Assembly: GCA_022747635.1 (NCBI GenBank)
Contig: JAKTNV010000010.1
Span: forward strand, 44,238,027 to 44,302,026
From: Hetaerina americana
Lineage: Eukaryota; Arthropoda; Insecta; Odonata; Calopterygidae
Length of the DNA: 64,000 nucleotides
Direction of reading: 5' to 3'
Shown here piece after piece: positions 12,223 through 25,838 of this stretch. Each line of letters begins with the position of its first letter. Position 1 is the first letter of the stretch. A program made the position numbers and the translations under genes. The notes beneath the pieces were generated by a model. It ran no database searches. It worked only from the letters and a program-made list of their open reading frames with translations, and was not told where the DNA came from.

Positions 12223-13010
12223 GATAGATATATTAGTAACAACACTTTTAAATAGATTTATCAAGCACTGAAGGTGCTAAAATCACATTCATTAGATTAT
12301 GTATAGATTTTTCTGCCTTCTTTCGTTGCTCAATCACAGTTTTCCGGATCATATGAAACCTTTTTATTCACCTGCAAATTGGTGGGTGGTACCTGAGAAC
12401 GAAAAACAGGCTTTTCACGAACAATCAATTACATATGTTTATAAACTAATGCCGACAATATTCATTAGGTTAGCTTACAGAAATTCTTTAGGTAGCTCTG
12501 GATCCCAGCCTCCAAAGCCGTTCACTCCGTAATACACTAATATTCTAACAAAATATTCCAGAATTCTGAGTATATTTCATAAGACACAATAGCCCCTGCC
12601 TTAATTGAGGCACACTTGGATAACCCTAAAACTGATTCTTACTCCACGAGTATAAAAGATAAACTCAATGCTATCATTAGCCGATGCAAGCATTAAGTAT
12701 TCGTTTGTGATTTAAACCTGCACTTGTCCTTGCTATACATTCTATGTGCGTGGTGTGTGTTTGTGTGTGTGTGTAAATACACACACACATACCACAGATA
12801 TGTCGACTTAACAGACTGATGCTGTCCATGTGATTGAACATATGTTCGACTTATGGTGGTTTTTTCGGCTTTGAATACATATATACGCACACAGTAAATA
12901 GAAAACGTGTCGCGGGACTCCAGAAAGCCTGCATTTCAGGTGAAATATCTCCGATGATTTTAATCAAAATAATAAAAGAAATGGGAGGTAGGGGTAAATC
13001 AATGCTATAC
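11870..13010. other. AT-rich non-coding stretch with small microsatellites
   Basis: Contains (TA)n at about 12188-12232 running into GATA units, and a (GT)n/(CA)n inverted pair at about 12745-12790 (GTGTGTTTGTGTGTGTGTG, then ACACACACAC). No gene recognised. Confidence 0.6.
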
Positions 13011-13019
13011 CAATACTAG

Positions 13020-13835
13020 ATATGGTAAAGGCAATATCTGGGAGCTCACCGTCAAATACGTGCAAGGATAACGTACCAGGAAAACAGGTCGACAGGTGGT
13101 GGGTGTTTGAGCTCGTGGAACGTGGAAAGCGGTATGAGGAATAGACCGCAGGTTGGCAGGGAGGAGGCAAAGGAGATATGACGGGAGAGGGCGGATGACG
13201 AATACGATCACTTTGAAGAGAGCGCACTGGCCCCCTTGGCACGTCCACTCGGCGTGGGTCTAATTCACTGGGGCACACCAAACAGACAACAGAAGCACGG
13301 AGCACCCAAAGGGATGAATAAACACGCCCTTCTGGACCGCGAGATGGTTCTCCACGAGCCTCCGTCTCTCACTCTCGTCCCAATCACCCCTTCCACATTA
13401 CACAAGGACGAATTCCCGCGTGAGAAGAAGGGAGGATACTTGATGGAGGAAATGATTCAAATCAGCCTGGAGCTGGAGTTACAGAAGAGCGTTGGAGGGA
13501 GGAAGGGTCAGGGAAACTGGGTTTGGGGGCGAGGATTACGAGCTGGGCGGATAATGGGGACAGGCGGTACTTGCACGTGGGCGAAATGGAATGAAGGAGC
13601 GACGCCCGGGAAGGGGAAATTAAAATGGTAGGTCCATTGTCGTTGGAAGCGGTTGAAACCACCGGGAGACGAATAGAAACCTCGTTCTCCTCTCCCCCGT
13701 CGAGAGGGAGGTGCGAGCTCAGGAAGGAAGGGCCATCGGGTGGACTGAAATCGAGGGAAGTGGGCGGAAGAAATCGTCTAAAGAGAGCACTTGGCCTCCC
13801 ACCTGATCAATCCGCGGGGACACAATGAAGGAAAC
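13020..13835. other. Large GC/purine-rich island
   Basis: About 800 bp of GC-rich, + strand purine-biased sequence between AT-rich flanks. Open frames occur on both strands (131 codons + at 13236-13631; 113 codons - at 12964-13305). Their products (Gly/Arg/Lys- or Pro/Ser-rich) show no domain I know. It is the longest island of its kind here and could be an unrecognised regulatory region, an exon of unknown type or a decayed repeat. Confidence 0.4.
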
Positions 13836-13839
13836 GGAA

Positions 13840-14335
13840 ATTGGACTTAATACCTTCCCCACTATTCTTGAGCCACAAAGGGAAGGTATCGATTGAAATT
13901 TATCGATTTATTGATTAAATTCTAAAATCTACGGTGAAAATTTTAAAATAATAAATCATGTTTAACGTATTTAAAGCATTAGATTGGAACAATAACGAAG
14001 GGATGTCGACTGGGATTAAAACAAGAAAATAACGACCCTTCAATAAATATTACATTAATACCGGTAAACGCGATATTTGGCAAAGGAAAATTTTATTAAT
14101 TTCAACACCCACACAATATTCTACCACCTGAAGAGGCAAGATTTGGGAGTCAAAATCATTTTAAGATAAATACGAGATCAATGGGGAAGATGGAAAGAAG
14201 GTGATTCTTAACAGAAAATGTTTCTTTAGCGATTCTGGGCCCCTTTTTGTGATTGTTATCTCTTTTCAATCTTCCCCAAGAACCGTATGTTCAAGCTGTA
14301 ATCTTTTCCTTCCTTTTTCTTTTGGGTGTTTGTAT
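13840..14335. other. AT-rich non-coding stretch
   Basis: No feature recognised between the island and the microsatellite. Confidence 0.4.
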
Positions 14336-14340
14336 AATTA

Positions 14341-14538
14341 AATATAAATATATATGTATACACACACACACATACATGCATACTGGCACAAATCTATGCG
14401 TAAACATATGTATTCATATATGCATATATATACGATATACAGGTGTGTATGTATACATATATATATGCATACATATATATATATGTGCGTATATATATAT
14501 ATATAGTATATACATATATATACACACATATATATATA

Positions 14539-14617
<79 letters not shown>
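14341..14617. repeat. (TA)n/(CA)n compound microsatellite
   Basis: About 277 bp of TA, CATA, GTATA and CA units, becoming pure TA over the last 80 bp. A second (TA)n tract follows at 14732-14771. Long Ile/Tyr frames on both strands here are artefacts. Confidence 0.95.
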
Positions 14618-14771
14618 TCATTCACATGGATACAGACATAGGGAAAATAGATTTTCTTGACCGGGAAATATTTTTGCGCTGGTGATCTGCCCTCTGCCCT
14701 GCCCTCCTCCTCCACCTCTTATCTTTTTGTCTTATATATATATATATTATATATATATATATATATATATT

Positions 14772-15610
14772 ACCAGGAGAAGCGAGTTAATTCTAGCGAA
14801 CAAAAACAGAGAGCAAACACACACAAACGAAACTTAACACATATTCCGAATTTTTTGTGGCCAAACCACCTTACTCTGGGGAAAGAAGGACATATATACA
14901 CACTCACCTTCGAAAGACGCGTGTGAATTTATTTTTTTCTTGTACTCAATAGTGTCTTTCATTGGGATTGTTTGAGTAAAGTTTTAAATTTTACTTTTTG
15001 AACAAGGAGTATATATGGTGCCAAGGTTGAATTACGTTTTTAATGTATCCCATGTGTGGGAAAGTTCTTGAATCTCTCGGAAATGATGATATCCCACTTT
15101 TTTCTGATTATTCAATCTGCCAACGCAATGTGGTACCAAAAGAATTCCATCCGTGTTCTATACCTTTATAAAAGTCTTGTCGCTCTAATATTGGCTAAAC
15201 GGGTACCCATTTCAATTCCGCCGGTATATCTATAGCGCGATGCTACTCAGAATTTTTTATAAATAATGTAGTTTTTCTCCAAAGGTTTTCTAACGTTAAA
15301 TCAAATTCTTTCGCATGTTTCTAAATACATTGGCGTGTATTCCAAATGTGATCTAGCCAAAAAGAAATAGGCCCCGCTTTTGCTTTTGGATTGCATTTTG
15401 CGAAATCCAGTCTGACGAAAACCTCACTTTACGAAAACTTAAAGGCTGGCCCAGATATTTTTCTGAATTGTCCTCCCAGTTAATGTTTATCCACCTTGTA
15501 TGTTTCCGAAGAAAAGAATCCAAATATTCGTATGGTAAATGTCACACAGTCTCAGGCTTCTTGACTGCAGTATCTTTCGCGATTACTTTCTCAGGGGCAA
15601 CACGATTTAG
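14772..15610. other. Non-coding stretch, no recognised feature
   Basis: Unique-looking AT-rich sequence with chance frames only. Confidence 0.4.
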
Positions 15611-15611
15611 A

Positions 15612-16166
<555 letters not shown>

Positions 16167-16169
16167 TTG

Positions 16170-19100
16170 AATACCTGTATATTCTCGAAGTGACACAATC
16201 AAAAAAAGCTACTCTCATATTTCAAAAAGTTCTTTTCTCTAAAATAGCAATTTAAAAACTTGAAAAATATCCGTTGCAGCACCACAAGAAAGACTCAGTA
16301 ATTCGAGTCATAAGTTAGAAGGCATTATGTGACGTAAAGTACGGGATATTTAATTATTCGACATGTTCGTCTTGAATAGTTTAAATATCCGCAAAAATCA
16401 ACGGCCATACACTAATACATGATCGAAGCCGAATTATAAATCGTTAGAAATCACAATCTACCTGCTCTCAATCGCAAATCGCAACCTATCAATCCTGCTC
16501 TCCTCAGGGTCCTTGCTCGCGATCTCGTCTCCACAAACTTCCATCATAGCAAATTTCTAAATATAAGACATTAAATGATAATGAAATTGCTATCCTACAA
16601 CACAAATTTGATTCTTCCATTGTAAAATTCTTTTTATATTTTTCATGCAAAAGTCCGGTTAGCTTATTAATAAAGGACTCCGACCCTAGAATGGTATTCA
16701 TTAAGCTGAGTCAAGAATACGAAACCATAACGTTCGATGCATCGGATATCTAAGAAATAACAATTTCACTATGGAAATACCACGTGAGTCACAGTAGAAC
16801 CTTTTTGAATTTGAGTGTCTTGCTAATGTATAAGTCCAAGTCAAGAAACCCCAAAAAATTACTTTATTATACTATGCAGTATTATTATCTTAAATTACTC
16901 GAGTTTTCAATCCTTTAAATCATAACAAAGGGTCTAAAAATAATTAATTCCTCCAGGCTTCCGTGGAATATTTTTTCATTAAACCGTTAGTCATCACTGC
17001 TTGGAAAAAAAATTAAATCTTATTCTCAAAGTACCGACGCATAAATAATATTTTTAAGTGGGGTGGTAAACCTTAAAATTAATATTTATGTTTTAAATAC
17101 TTAAAATATGGTTATGAATAAACACAATATTGAGAGTGAAAATACGGAAACCTACGAAATCCTTCCACCGCTAGGCATGGCAATGATTGCAGTGGTTCCT
17201 TATCACTCATTCGGATGGCTGACTGAGTTGATTGATATTTATAAAAGTAAAAATTAGCTTCACAGGTAAAAATGTTAAATTTTCACCAAATAATTTAATA
17301 TGAGAACGATATTTCGATCCAATTTGGTGTTTTCGGTTTATTAAAGGGAAGAAAATAATTACATTCAATTTTCGCTAAAAATAGGGTGAAACACAAATGT
17401 GATGAATATTTTACGGAACACTCTACACGTGGAAGAGTCCTCCTACGTTAAAGGGAAGGTGTTCTCGGAAATTTATATAGAATAAAATGAATTAGTTATC
17501 CGGGACTTTCTTGTCAATTTTGCATATCTCTTCGGAGAATCCATTTATATTATTCCAAATGAATGAACACTTTTGTAGCAAATAAATAATATAGTTGAAT
17601 CGAATTAACTTTCAAAAATGGCAAAATTGGTTTAAAAAAATTAACTATTTCTTTCGATCATAAAATTATTTTAATATTTAGAAAATTTTATTCTTTTAAT
17701 TTTCTCAATTCTTTGTTTTTATAATTATCGCCACTTTTAACGCGATAATTTGTTTAGCGCAGTTCTCAGTAGAGGAATACACTTTACTTAATTTCGTTGG
17801 TAGCGAAATAGAGTTGGTAGATTTTCGGCGGGGACGCATTTTTGGCTTTCATATACATTTCGCAAGTACGTCGAAAACCTTTCCAATGGTTGGTATTATT
17901 TCAAATGTTAGGTAATATTCTAAAAAATCCAGGTATCCAATTTTGTATAATTCTGCGCCTCTATGAAAACGTGAAAAAATAGGCCAATTACAAGTGTATC
18001 TATGTGACGCTCAAAAGGAACAACATCAAGCGTTTGAAAGATTTTCATGTTTATGTTATTGTTGTGCAAACCTCAGGGCAATATGTATGCCCATACGGAC
18101 GTAAGCAAACGTTTAAAATAATAGCTTCGGGCAACCATTCAGAAGCAACCCCAGATACATTAAGATCTATTTTTTCATAATTTTTTGCAAAAAACAAAGC
18201 TATAGTTGCGTGAATTAAAGCGCTATGCTATGAAAAACTTCCATTGTACGCTATTGTTACCTTACAAAATTTTGAAAAAGAATGGGTATTCTCATATAAG
18301 AATAAAAAAACTCGAGGAAGAAATCTTCTTTTGTTCTAATCCTCATTTTTAAGTACACAAAGTGAATAAGGTTAAATGACATAATAATAAATGGAATCAA
18401 GTGACGTTAACGTGGAAGATTTCAGAGTAAATTAATTTATAGTGTTTTCATAGAATAAGGAATTGTGGATGCCTCCAAACGAAGCTCTGCAAACGTGATC
18501 AGAGAACATATAGTATATCCAAAAACCGAGAACAGATGACAATGTCATACTAAATTTTATATCATACTAAATTCCTCCAAAACAGAGAAAAACTAGTACG
18601 AACCAATAAAAATAATGAGGATATAAAGAAATAAAATTGAGACTCTATCCACTAAGGCTTTGATTTCTCGCCCTCAATTCGCCTTGGTTAAATCTTTTCT
18701 TTGAAAGTCCTTTATATTATCAGTTCCTTTTAATCATCATCGCTGATGATGAGTAATCAGCGCTGGCTATCCAGTAGGATTTTATAGCTTTAGTTGAAGG
18801 AAATAAAGATCAAAACTGGCTATTCATAGGGCTCCAGAGAATAACTGAAAGTTAGTGACAAGATAAAATCTATTGAAGAGAAGTTTAGAAACCACGTTGG
18901 CCGGAGGATATGCCGAAATGTAAGAGATTAATTGATGAAAGTAATTGTGAATGAATGAGCGTAAACCTGAGAAATGGAAAGATAAAAGCTTCCATATCAT
19001 GGCATAAAAGTTTGAAAATCCTGAACGAAAGTAGTTCCAAACACTGTATTAACTATGGAATTCATTTTGAATATTAGACAGAAAATGCAAGAATAGAATT

Positions 19101-22100
19101 TCTTGGTACAACTTAACCGCAGTGGTGAAATGTATGCAAGAAAGTTCGTTAAAAGAAATACCCTCAGCAAGGTGAGTACGTAGAATCTATTTACTCGAGT
19201 AGTGAAGATTGAATGGGCATAACATAGCTCAAGAAATCGAAAAATCACATTAAAATGAATTAAATGGAATAATTTAAAAATTTATTCTTCTAATCTCCAA
19301 ACAATATCTTAGAGAGTTCATTTAAACTCTGCATAAATTTTCTTTAAATAGTTCCCTGGGGCATACGTTTTATTTCTCGTAAATTAGGAATTGTTTGAAA
19401 AGTGTGTCCTCCGTTTTTCATATAAAAGACATCGGAGCTTTTGCAGCAATCTGAAGCTATTTCAAGTACTATTTATATGTCACGTCAGAATCATGTCTTA
19501 TGGCATTTTTGTAAGGACGGTTGATTTGAGACATATTGAGAGGTTGTAAGATAAAGATGAGTGTGACAGAAGGCAGAATGTTACATAACCGCGGAAGAAG
19601 ACAAAGAACATATAAGGTCGTATGGATCAAATCGGATTAAATAAAATTGTAGGAATGATGAGATGCCAAAGTTAATGATATGGAAGAAGAGGTATTGTTT
19701 AGTTAGGTTTTCAAAAAAACTTCATTGCATTTAATGTTTCCAAATTTGTATTTAATGGTATCAGTTTAAGTTTGAGAAAACTCATGTTCACTAAAAAGAT
19801 TAAATATGAATACGTTCACCGTAAAGTAAAATTTTATATTACTATACATTGGGCACATCATCAGGTACAAATAAAATATAATACCGAAATACAGTGATAT
19901 TATTCATAATTACTATTATTACATCATACTAATTACTCGTATTACTTCATAGTCATTATTCATAGTTTATTCTAATTATTATTCATACTGGTTAGAGATT
20001 TTTTTAAATTTTGGTGACTCCAATCAAAATTAGTCTAGAAAGGCCGAAAATTTCATGAAATTGGTGGATTTACTCTCTTCCACAGAAACCAAAATTAGAA
20101 AATTAAATCATTATTATGAAAACGGAATCACTGATAATTACAGACGTGATACATAATACGGATGGTAATGTTATTATCATTATATGATATTGGATATATG
20201 ATAGTTATGTGATATTTGATTTCAGATACTTACACCGTTTAACTTGCTTTCATGAAGGAATAAATAATTAAATTAACGGTAAACGCTGATGATTGGCAGA
20301 AACTGATGATATTGATTGATGACTCATTATGAAAAGGCTTTATCATTGCGAATTGAGGACGAGAAGTCAAAGTCATTACATACTACCGTGGGCATTAGCG
20401 GTTGTAAGGATTTCCAATACGACTTATGATCTCGCAATAATATGATTTCATCTTAAATTGCAATATTACCATAATCGCTTGGCTTTATTGGCGGGTTATT
20501 GTTACTCCGGAGAAAAAGACAACTACGCTGGGACACATATTTTTATGGAGTTATCCATAGCAAACTAAATTAATCTTCATAATTGTGAGCAATTATTACG
20601 ATTAAATTACTTAGGTGCATAGCACATAGAAAAGATGGTCATCATAGGGTTGTAAGCGATACTGCTCCAAGAAATCCCATTTCCTGGCTGACCGCACGGT
20701 GTCGGTAATCCAGTTCGGTTCGGACAGTAACTGAGTTAACAGGATTGAAATGGCGTAGTAATTTTGAGTTCGCTGAAGAGCGAAAACTGGGGAGTTCATT
20801 TCCCGGGGCCGTTGGGCATTTCCTGGGGAATTGATGAAAAATTAACTCATCAACTGGGGGAATCCATTCAGTGAGGACGATAGGATTTTTTAAGGGCATA
20901 TTGTTTCCACCCACAGCAATTGAAAACTGGTTCAGCTATGCATTCAAACGTTCTTCGTGTACTATCCAAATGACAAGTTTATGTAAGGTATCAAGAATTA
21001 ATTAATCCGTGGGGTTTTCCTCAAGTCGCAAGTATGCTTCTAGGGTAATAATTTATTTCATTCACTTTGCTAGATTCTGCCTGGAGAAATGGAATTTTTC
21101 CAGGAAAGAAAATTTGATAAGTACAAAGTGAAAATTCTAAATCAGTACAAATTATTAAGAATGGATATAACTTAAAAGTGTGTACCCGTACAAAGAGGAA
21201 AGTACAATAATGCTAAGTTGAGTCGAGAGGATGTAGGGTAGAATCAAAACTACAATATACTCAATAAATAATGAATAATGTTCATTGCAATTCCTATAAG
21301 AGAACAAGTCAGAAAACACTAGCGATTTATAGGAACAGCTGCAAACCTATCCGCGGGCTGTAACACAAAGCACGAGCAAAAAAACAAAGTTTCTGGGAGC
21401 GCAACCATGTAAATACGGTTTACAAGGTCGGAGTTTCATAATACATATTTCAATTTTTCCCCTTTTCATTTTATTTCCTAATATTATATTTTATTCTAGT
21501 TATTTTGTATCACATTATATGGGCAAAACATTTAATGATTAAAAGCTCGAAGTTCTTATTGGATAAACTGCATGAAAAATTTTAGATATCATCCTTCGAT
21601 CACATGCTCTGCGTTTGTGGTTACTTGATAGACTACATCGCATTTACCATCTAATGAAAAATTAAAAACTTTCTTGCAAAAGGAGGACATTTTCACCTAG
21701 TGTATTAGGCAATCATAGTTAGGCTTCAATAGTTAATTGAATTTCCTTTCTTCGAATTGACTACGAGTGCCGTACCATTTCAGAAAGAAATGTTCTATAG
21801 AGGATTTCAATACAAAACTCCAGCATTTAATTCCAGGCCCATATCTTTCAAAGAACTACAGACGCATGATTGATCATGGCAGTGAATATATTTATTTATG
21901 TAATGATCCCACGATAGCATCACCCAAAATTATCGCAGTGGAAGCAGTTCCTTTAATTTATAGCGGTTTTACTTATACTTGAATTTGAATCCACAAAAAT
22001 CGAAATTAAAAATACTTTGACAATGCCTAGTCGATTAATTTTTGTCATTTACTGAAACTAATGATGAAATTCCCTTACCAGTAATACTAAATGTGCATTG

Positions 22101-23225
22101 ATCAAAGTTCAATAGAGAAAATATACATAGGTCCCTTTTATTAATACAATTGGCTTTTAGTGGAGAATAAAGAGGAAGAGTAGAGTAATTTTCATCCACG
22201 ATTTCAATCAAATTGACGAATCAGCTAATTCACGTCTCCTTAAATAGGAAGCGAATGATTTTATACATATGCATGATATTAAGAACAAATTGCAAACTGA
22301 AGTAGAAGAAAATAAACTGATATCTTGAAGAAAGAACAAATTTGAGCGACATTTTTCTGGGGAATAGGAACAAAAAGATAAAAATGGAGAATCATTTCAA
22401 AAGCATTTTCTGTGGGTTAAAAAATGAACCCATTACATACATACATGGTCTTGCAAGCCCATGTTAGGATGTGCGATAGGGGGTGACTACACACAAAACT
22501 ACTTTTTGATGCAAAATATTGATGCCCCCCCCCCCCAGCGCGGTCGTATAATATTATTAAAGTTTTCAGATCGTAATACGCTCGAGGGTTTTGAGGACCA
22601 AAGTTTATCAAACGCGTTTTCATCATAGAAATTTCTCTTAAAGTAACCCTTTACGATAGGGTATTTCATATACTAAAACTTTTTAAGTATAAATCAATCA
22701 AACTTAATACATTTTGTACGAAACTTCTGAGTAGAAACCATTGTGATAGCGGAATAAATCATTGTAATTATTTTAAAGAGAAGAAAGGTTAATACAATAA
22801 CTTGAATATGGAGCTCAGAAATATGGACTACTATTAGAAAGGGTGCAATTAGGACGATAAAATAAAGAAAAAGCGTTCTTCATAGAAATAAAAGCGCAAA
22901 TGAGCACATCATTCATTTTGATTAAGTTAATTTATAATCAATGGGACATGAGATAACTGCAAACGCCATTCATTATAAACATGCGTTATACACACATGTA
23001 TGTAAGCTATACCTTTATATATAGTCCACGATATACGTATGGTGAAATGGAATTCGAGAAATTAAGCATGTTCATTAGTTCTTCCCTTCAATTTCAAAGT
23101 GTAATTCAATTATTAACCCCGACACCTCATTTCGATCAATGGCAATAAGGGTTTGCGGTTCGTGTTCTAAAACCCCTATCACAATTTCTACATAAATCTG
23201 CTATCTCATTTCCCATCTTTGTCTG
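16170..23225. other. Long AT-rich stretch without recognised genes or elements
   Basis: About 7 kb with no terminal repeats, tRNA-like boxes or domain-bearing frames that I can recognise. Two places are slightly unusual: a GC-richer patch at 20640-20915 with a 90-codon minus-strand frame of unknown nature, and a run of about 14 C at 22507-22520. Confidence 0.45.
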
Positions 23226-23229
23226 CAGC

Positions 23230-24363
23230 ATATTCTTGCATTACGATTAGTAGCCTTGTCCTCGTCTTCTTTTTTGCCAAAACGTTCCCTCTTGACGCTT
23301 GGCTTGCAGCTGCCCGATGATTTAATCATTCAGCTGCTGTGTTTGCGGCTTCTTAGCCCGTCGATGAAGGAAGGTCCAATCAACTCCTTTTCCTTTTCAA
23401 TGGTGGTTGGTCGTCGTCCCGTCCCGTTGCTGCTCTTGGGCGTTTGTGCCTTTCCCAGGAGACAGGTTTTAAGCCGCCGATCGACCGCAAGTGCTCTTCT
23501 TTTTTGCCTTCAAGCTCCTCGTAAAAGGCCGTCGCGCGAGTCTTGATGACATCTCCAATGGGCGCAGTTTCAGTTAAGGCGTGGAGAATTTCTGCGGCAT
23601 AGTTCCAGCCAAGCCCAAGTACACTGTTGAGTGCCCCTCTTTCCGTTACCTCCAAGTGGTGGAAGGCCGTCTGAGTCATTCTGCCACTCCATGCCGGTGA
23701 AGCGTACATCAAGATTGGGCGAATTGCCGCCACGTACAGATACGTCTTTGTCTTGATAGAGAGGGACGGTGAACGCAGCAGCGGCGAGAGTTGTAGTCGT
23801 CTTCCTCTTGCCTTCCTGGTGGCAGCGAGGGCGTGACTTTTGAATGTCAGTCTTTTATCCAGTATCACGCCTAGATAGGTCACCTCTTCCTTCCATGGCG
23901 CCTCCTCGGTGCCCACGAGGATTTCTCCTGGTTCTCGCAGTCCTCCAGGTGAAAAAAGAATCGTCTGTGTCTTTGCGCTGTTGACGCTGATTCGCCACAG
24001 GGCGTACCACTCCAGCAGTTTGTCTACTGCTCGCTGTAGGTATGTTGCCGCCATGTGTGCTCTCCGCGAAGTGGTCACTATTGCTGCGTCATCCGCATAC
24101 AGGGCAACCATGGTATGTCGTCCAAGGTCTACCGGGAGGTCCGCCGTATATAGATTAAAAAGTATCGGTCCGAGCACCGATCCTTGCGGCACGCCTGCGT
24201 GGACCTGTTTCGGCTGTGACAGCGCGCGTCCCCAGGCGACACGGAAAGTCCTTCCTGTCAGGTATGATGTTAGCAAGCGGCGCTGCCAATTTGGAAACCG
24301 CTGTATTGCAAGTTTTCGCCTGAGACCAGCGTGCCATACCCGGTCGAAGGCTTTCCTGATTCC
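23230..24363 (-). mobile_element. 5'-truncated Jockey-like LINE
   Basis: Minus-strand non-LTR retrotransposon fragment keeping the C-terminal half of the reverse transcriptase and some 3' untranslated sequence. Homology starts at reverse transcriptase motif A (RKAFDRVWH, around 24330-24357). An in-frame stop lies just upstream at 24364-24366, where the sequence becomes unrelated AT-rich DNA. 5' truncation of this sort is typical of LINE insertions. The 3' boundary is approximate. Confidence 0.8.
23380..24363 (-). pseudogene. Jockey-like reverse transcriptase, C-terminal fragment
   Basis: A frame of 298 codons from an internal Met at 24276, extending about 29 more codons upstream without a Met. 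From that Met, VPQGSVLGPILFNLY lies at about residues 29-43 and the catalytic YADD box at residues 60-63. The thumb and connection region follows with TYLGVILDKRLTFKSH and KTKTYLYVAAIRPILMYASP, both typical of the Jockey clade. The N-terminal endonuclease and the first reverse transcriptase motifs are missing, so the protein cannot act alone. The frame is uninterrupted, so the insertion is not very old. It is read on the minus strand, opposite to the globin exon. Confidence 0.85.
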
Positions 24364-24369
24364 CTATTA

Positions 24370-24735
24370 AAGCTTTCTTTTATTTATTTTCCCCTGTTTT
24401 GTCGGTCCATTTAGTTTCTTATTTCCGCTCGATTCAATGCAGTATTTGCTTCTCATCCTATGGAAAATACGTACTCGCACTCATTCCCATTGACAAGAAT
24501 CCATGGCGAATCCGATCAAACCAGATTTTTACACTTTATAAATATTGCATAGCAATTAGCGGATGACTCCGTTAAAATTTACTGTTGCGTCATCTCCCGT
24601 AGTTTCAAAGAACTCGAATTTTCTTTTCTTTATTTTTTCCCTCTACCAACGATTGGCATCCTATCGCGGACATGACTCGTGTAATTAATTAACTCGTAGA
24701 ATTAATTTTCCTTCCCCGATCAAAGGATGAGTAAC
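24370..24735. other. Non-coding stretch
   Basis: No feature recognised. Confidence 0.4.
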
Positions 24736-24739
24736 ACTT

Positions 24740-25060
24740 TCACTTGAATCTGTCAGTCTGTCATTACTCGCTCCCTTGAATTCAGCTGTCTCTTTCAGAT
24801 CCTTCCTTCCTTCCCAACCTCCCTTAAACCTTCCCCCACCCTCGATTCCTTCACCCTTTAATACTTACCTTACTTTCTGAGATTCTCTCTCCCATTCCCT
24901 CCCGCCTACCTTCCGCCAAAATCTCCTTACCCCTCGGCCCCCTTTTACGAGGCCCATCCAAATCTTCCTCTACCGCGCTCCACTCCTCGCCCACGCCCGT
25001 CTCAATTCTTCTCATTCTGATCCCTTCATCCTATATCGCTTCTCGCCTTCCGGGTTCCGT
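24740..25060. other. Pyrimidine-rich island
   Basis: C/T-rich on the + strand (CCTTCCTTCCTTCCCAACCTCCC at about 24801), so G-rich on the minus strand. It is the opposite polarity to most other islands in the window. No coding signal. Confidence 0.45.
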
Positions 25061-25069
25061 ACCCCAGGA

Positions 25070-25730
25070 GAGGAAAATTGGAGAGATTGGGGTCGTGTAT
25101 AGAAGAAGGGCAATTCTGAAGACGAGGTGAATGATTTTTCCTAAGGATGTTCTTGCCTTAATTTATCCCTGAAATCACAAAAAAATCAATAGAGGAAATT
25201 TAGCAGTGGAAACGTCATTCTGTGCATATTAGTTCTAAAATAGTTTTTTTTGTTATTAATGACACAAAGAGGAAACGACAAAGGAAAGCAAAAGAAAATT
25301 ATATGCCTGTTTATGGAATGTAATAATAAGTGCACCATGCTCTATTAAGTTTCCCATAGCTGTCCTCTCCTTGTGTGCTTGAATCATGAAACTACTGTTA
25401 CCTATTGGCGTATGATTTCAAAATGCACGTTTTAAAAACAGAACTTTTTCTAGACTCGTATAAATATATACTCTCAAATAAAAATGTACACCGACAAAAA
25501 TATTTTACGTTTCAGTAGCCAAGCCACCTTCGACAAAATTGTCTTTTCTTTACCAAATGAAGTCAGCCTAATAGCCCAAAATTAAAATATTTGTGCCATT
25601 TTCTTTTCATATATTTACTCATAGCGCTTATTTGTAATAAAAAGTACAATACGCCATTAGATTGAGTGTATGCAACCCTACATATACAATAGAAATGTAT
25701 GTTTTCTGTATGCACAAATAAACTCATACA
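25070..25730. other. AT-rich non-coding stretch
   Basis: No feature recognised. Confidence 0.4.
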
Positions 25731-25732
25731 CA

Positions 25733-25758
25733 CAAACACACACACGTGTGTGTGTATG

Positions 25759-25833
<75 letters not shown>

Positions 25834-25838
25834 TTTTT
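25733..25838. repeat. (CA)n(TA)n microsatellite ending in a T run
   Basis: CACACA and GTGTGT units flank a tract of about 65 bp of TA, ending in about 13 T. It abuts the 3' end of the RTE element on the minus strand, so part of it may be the element's own tail. Confidence 0.9.

Noticed and set aside
14253..14715. Long Ile/Tyr-repeat open frames
   Set aside because: Dinucleotide TA and CA repeats translate as Ile/Tyr and Thr/His runs in all frames. The same holds at 9.5, 15.8, 29.2, 49.5, 57.2 and 63.2 kb.
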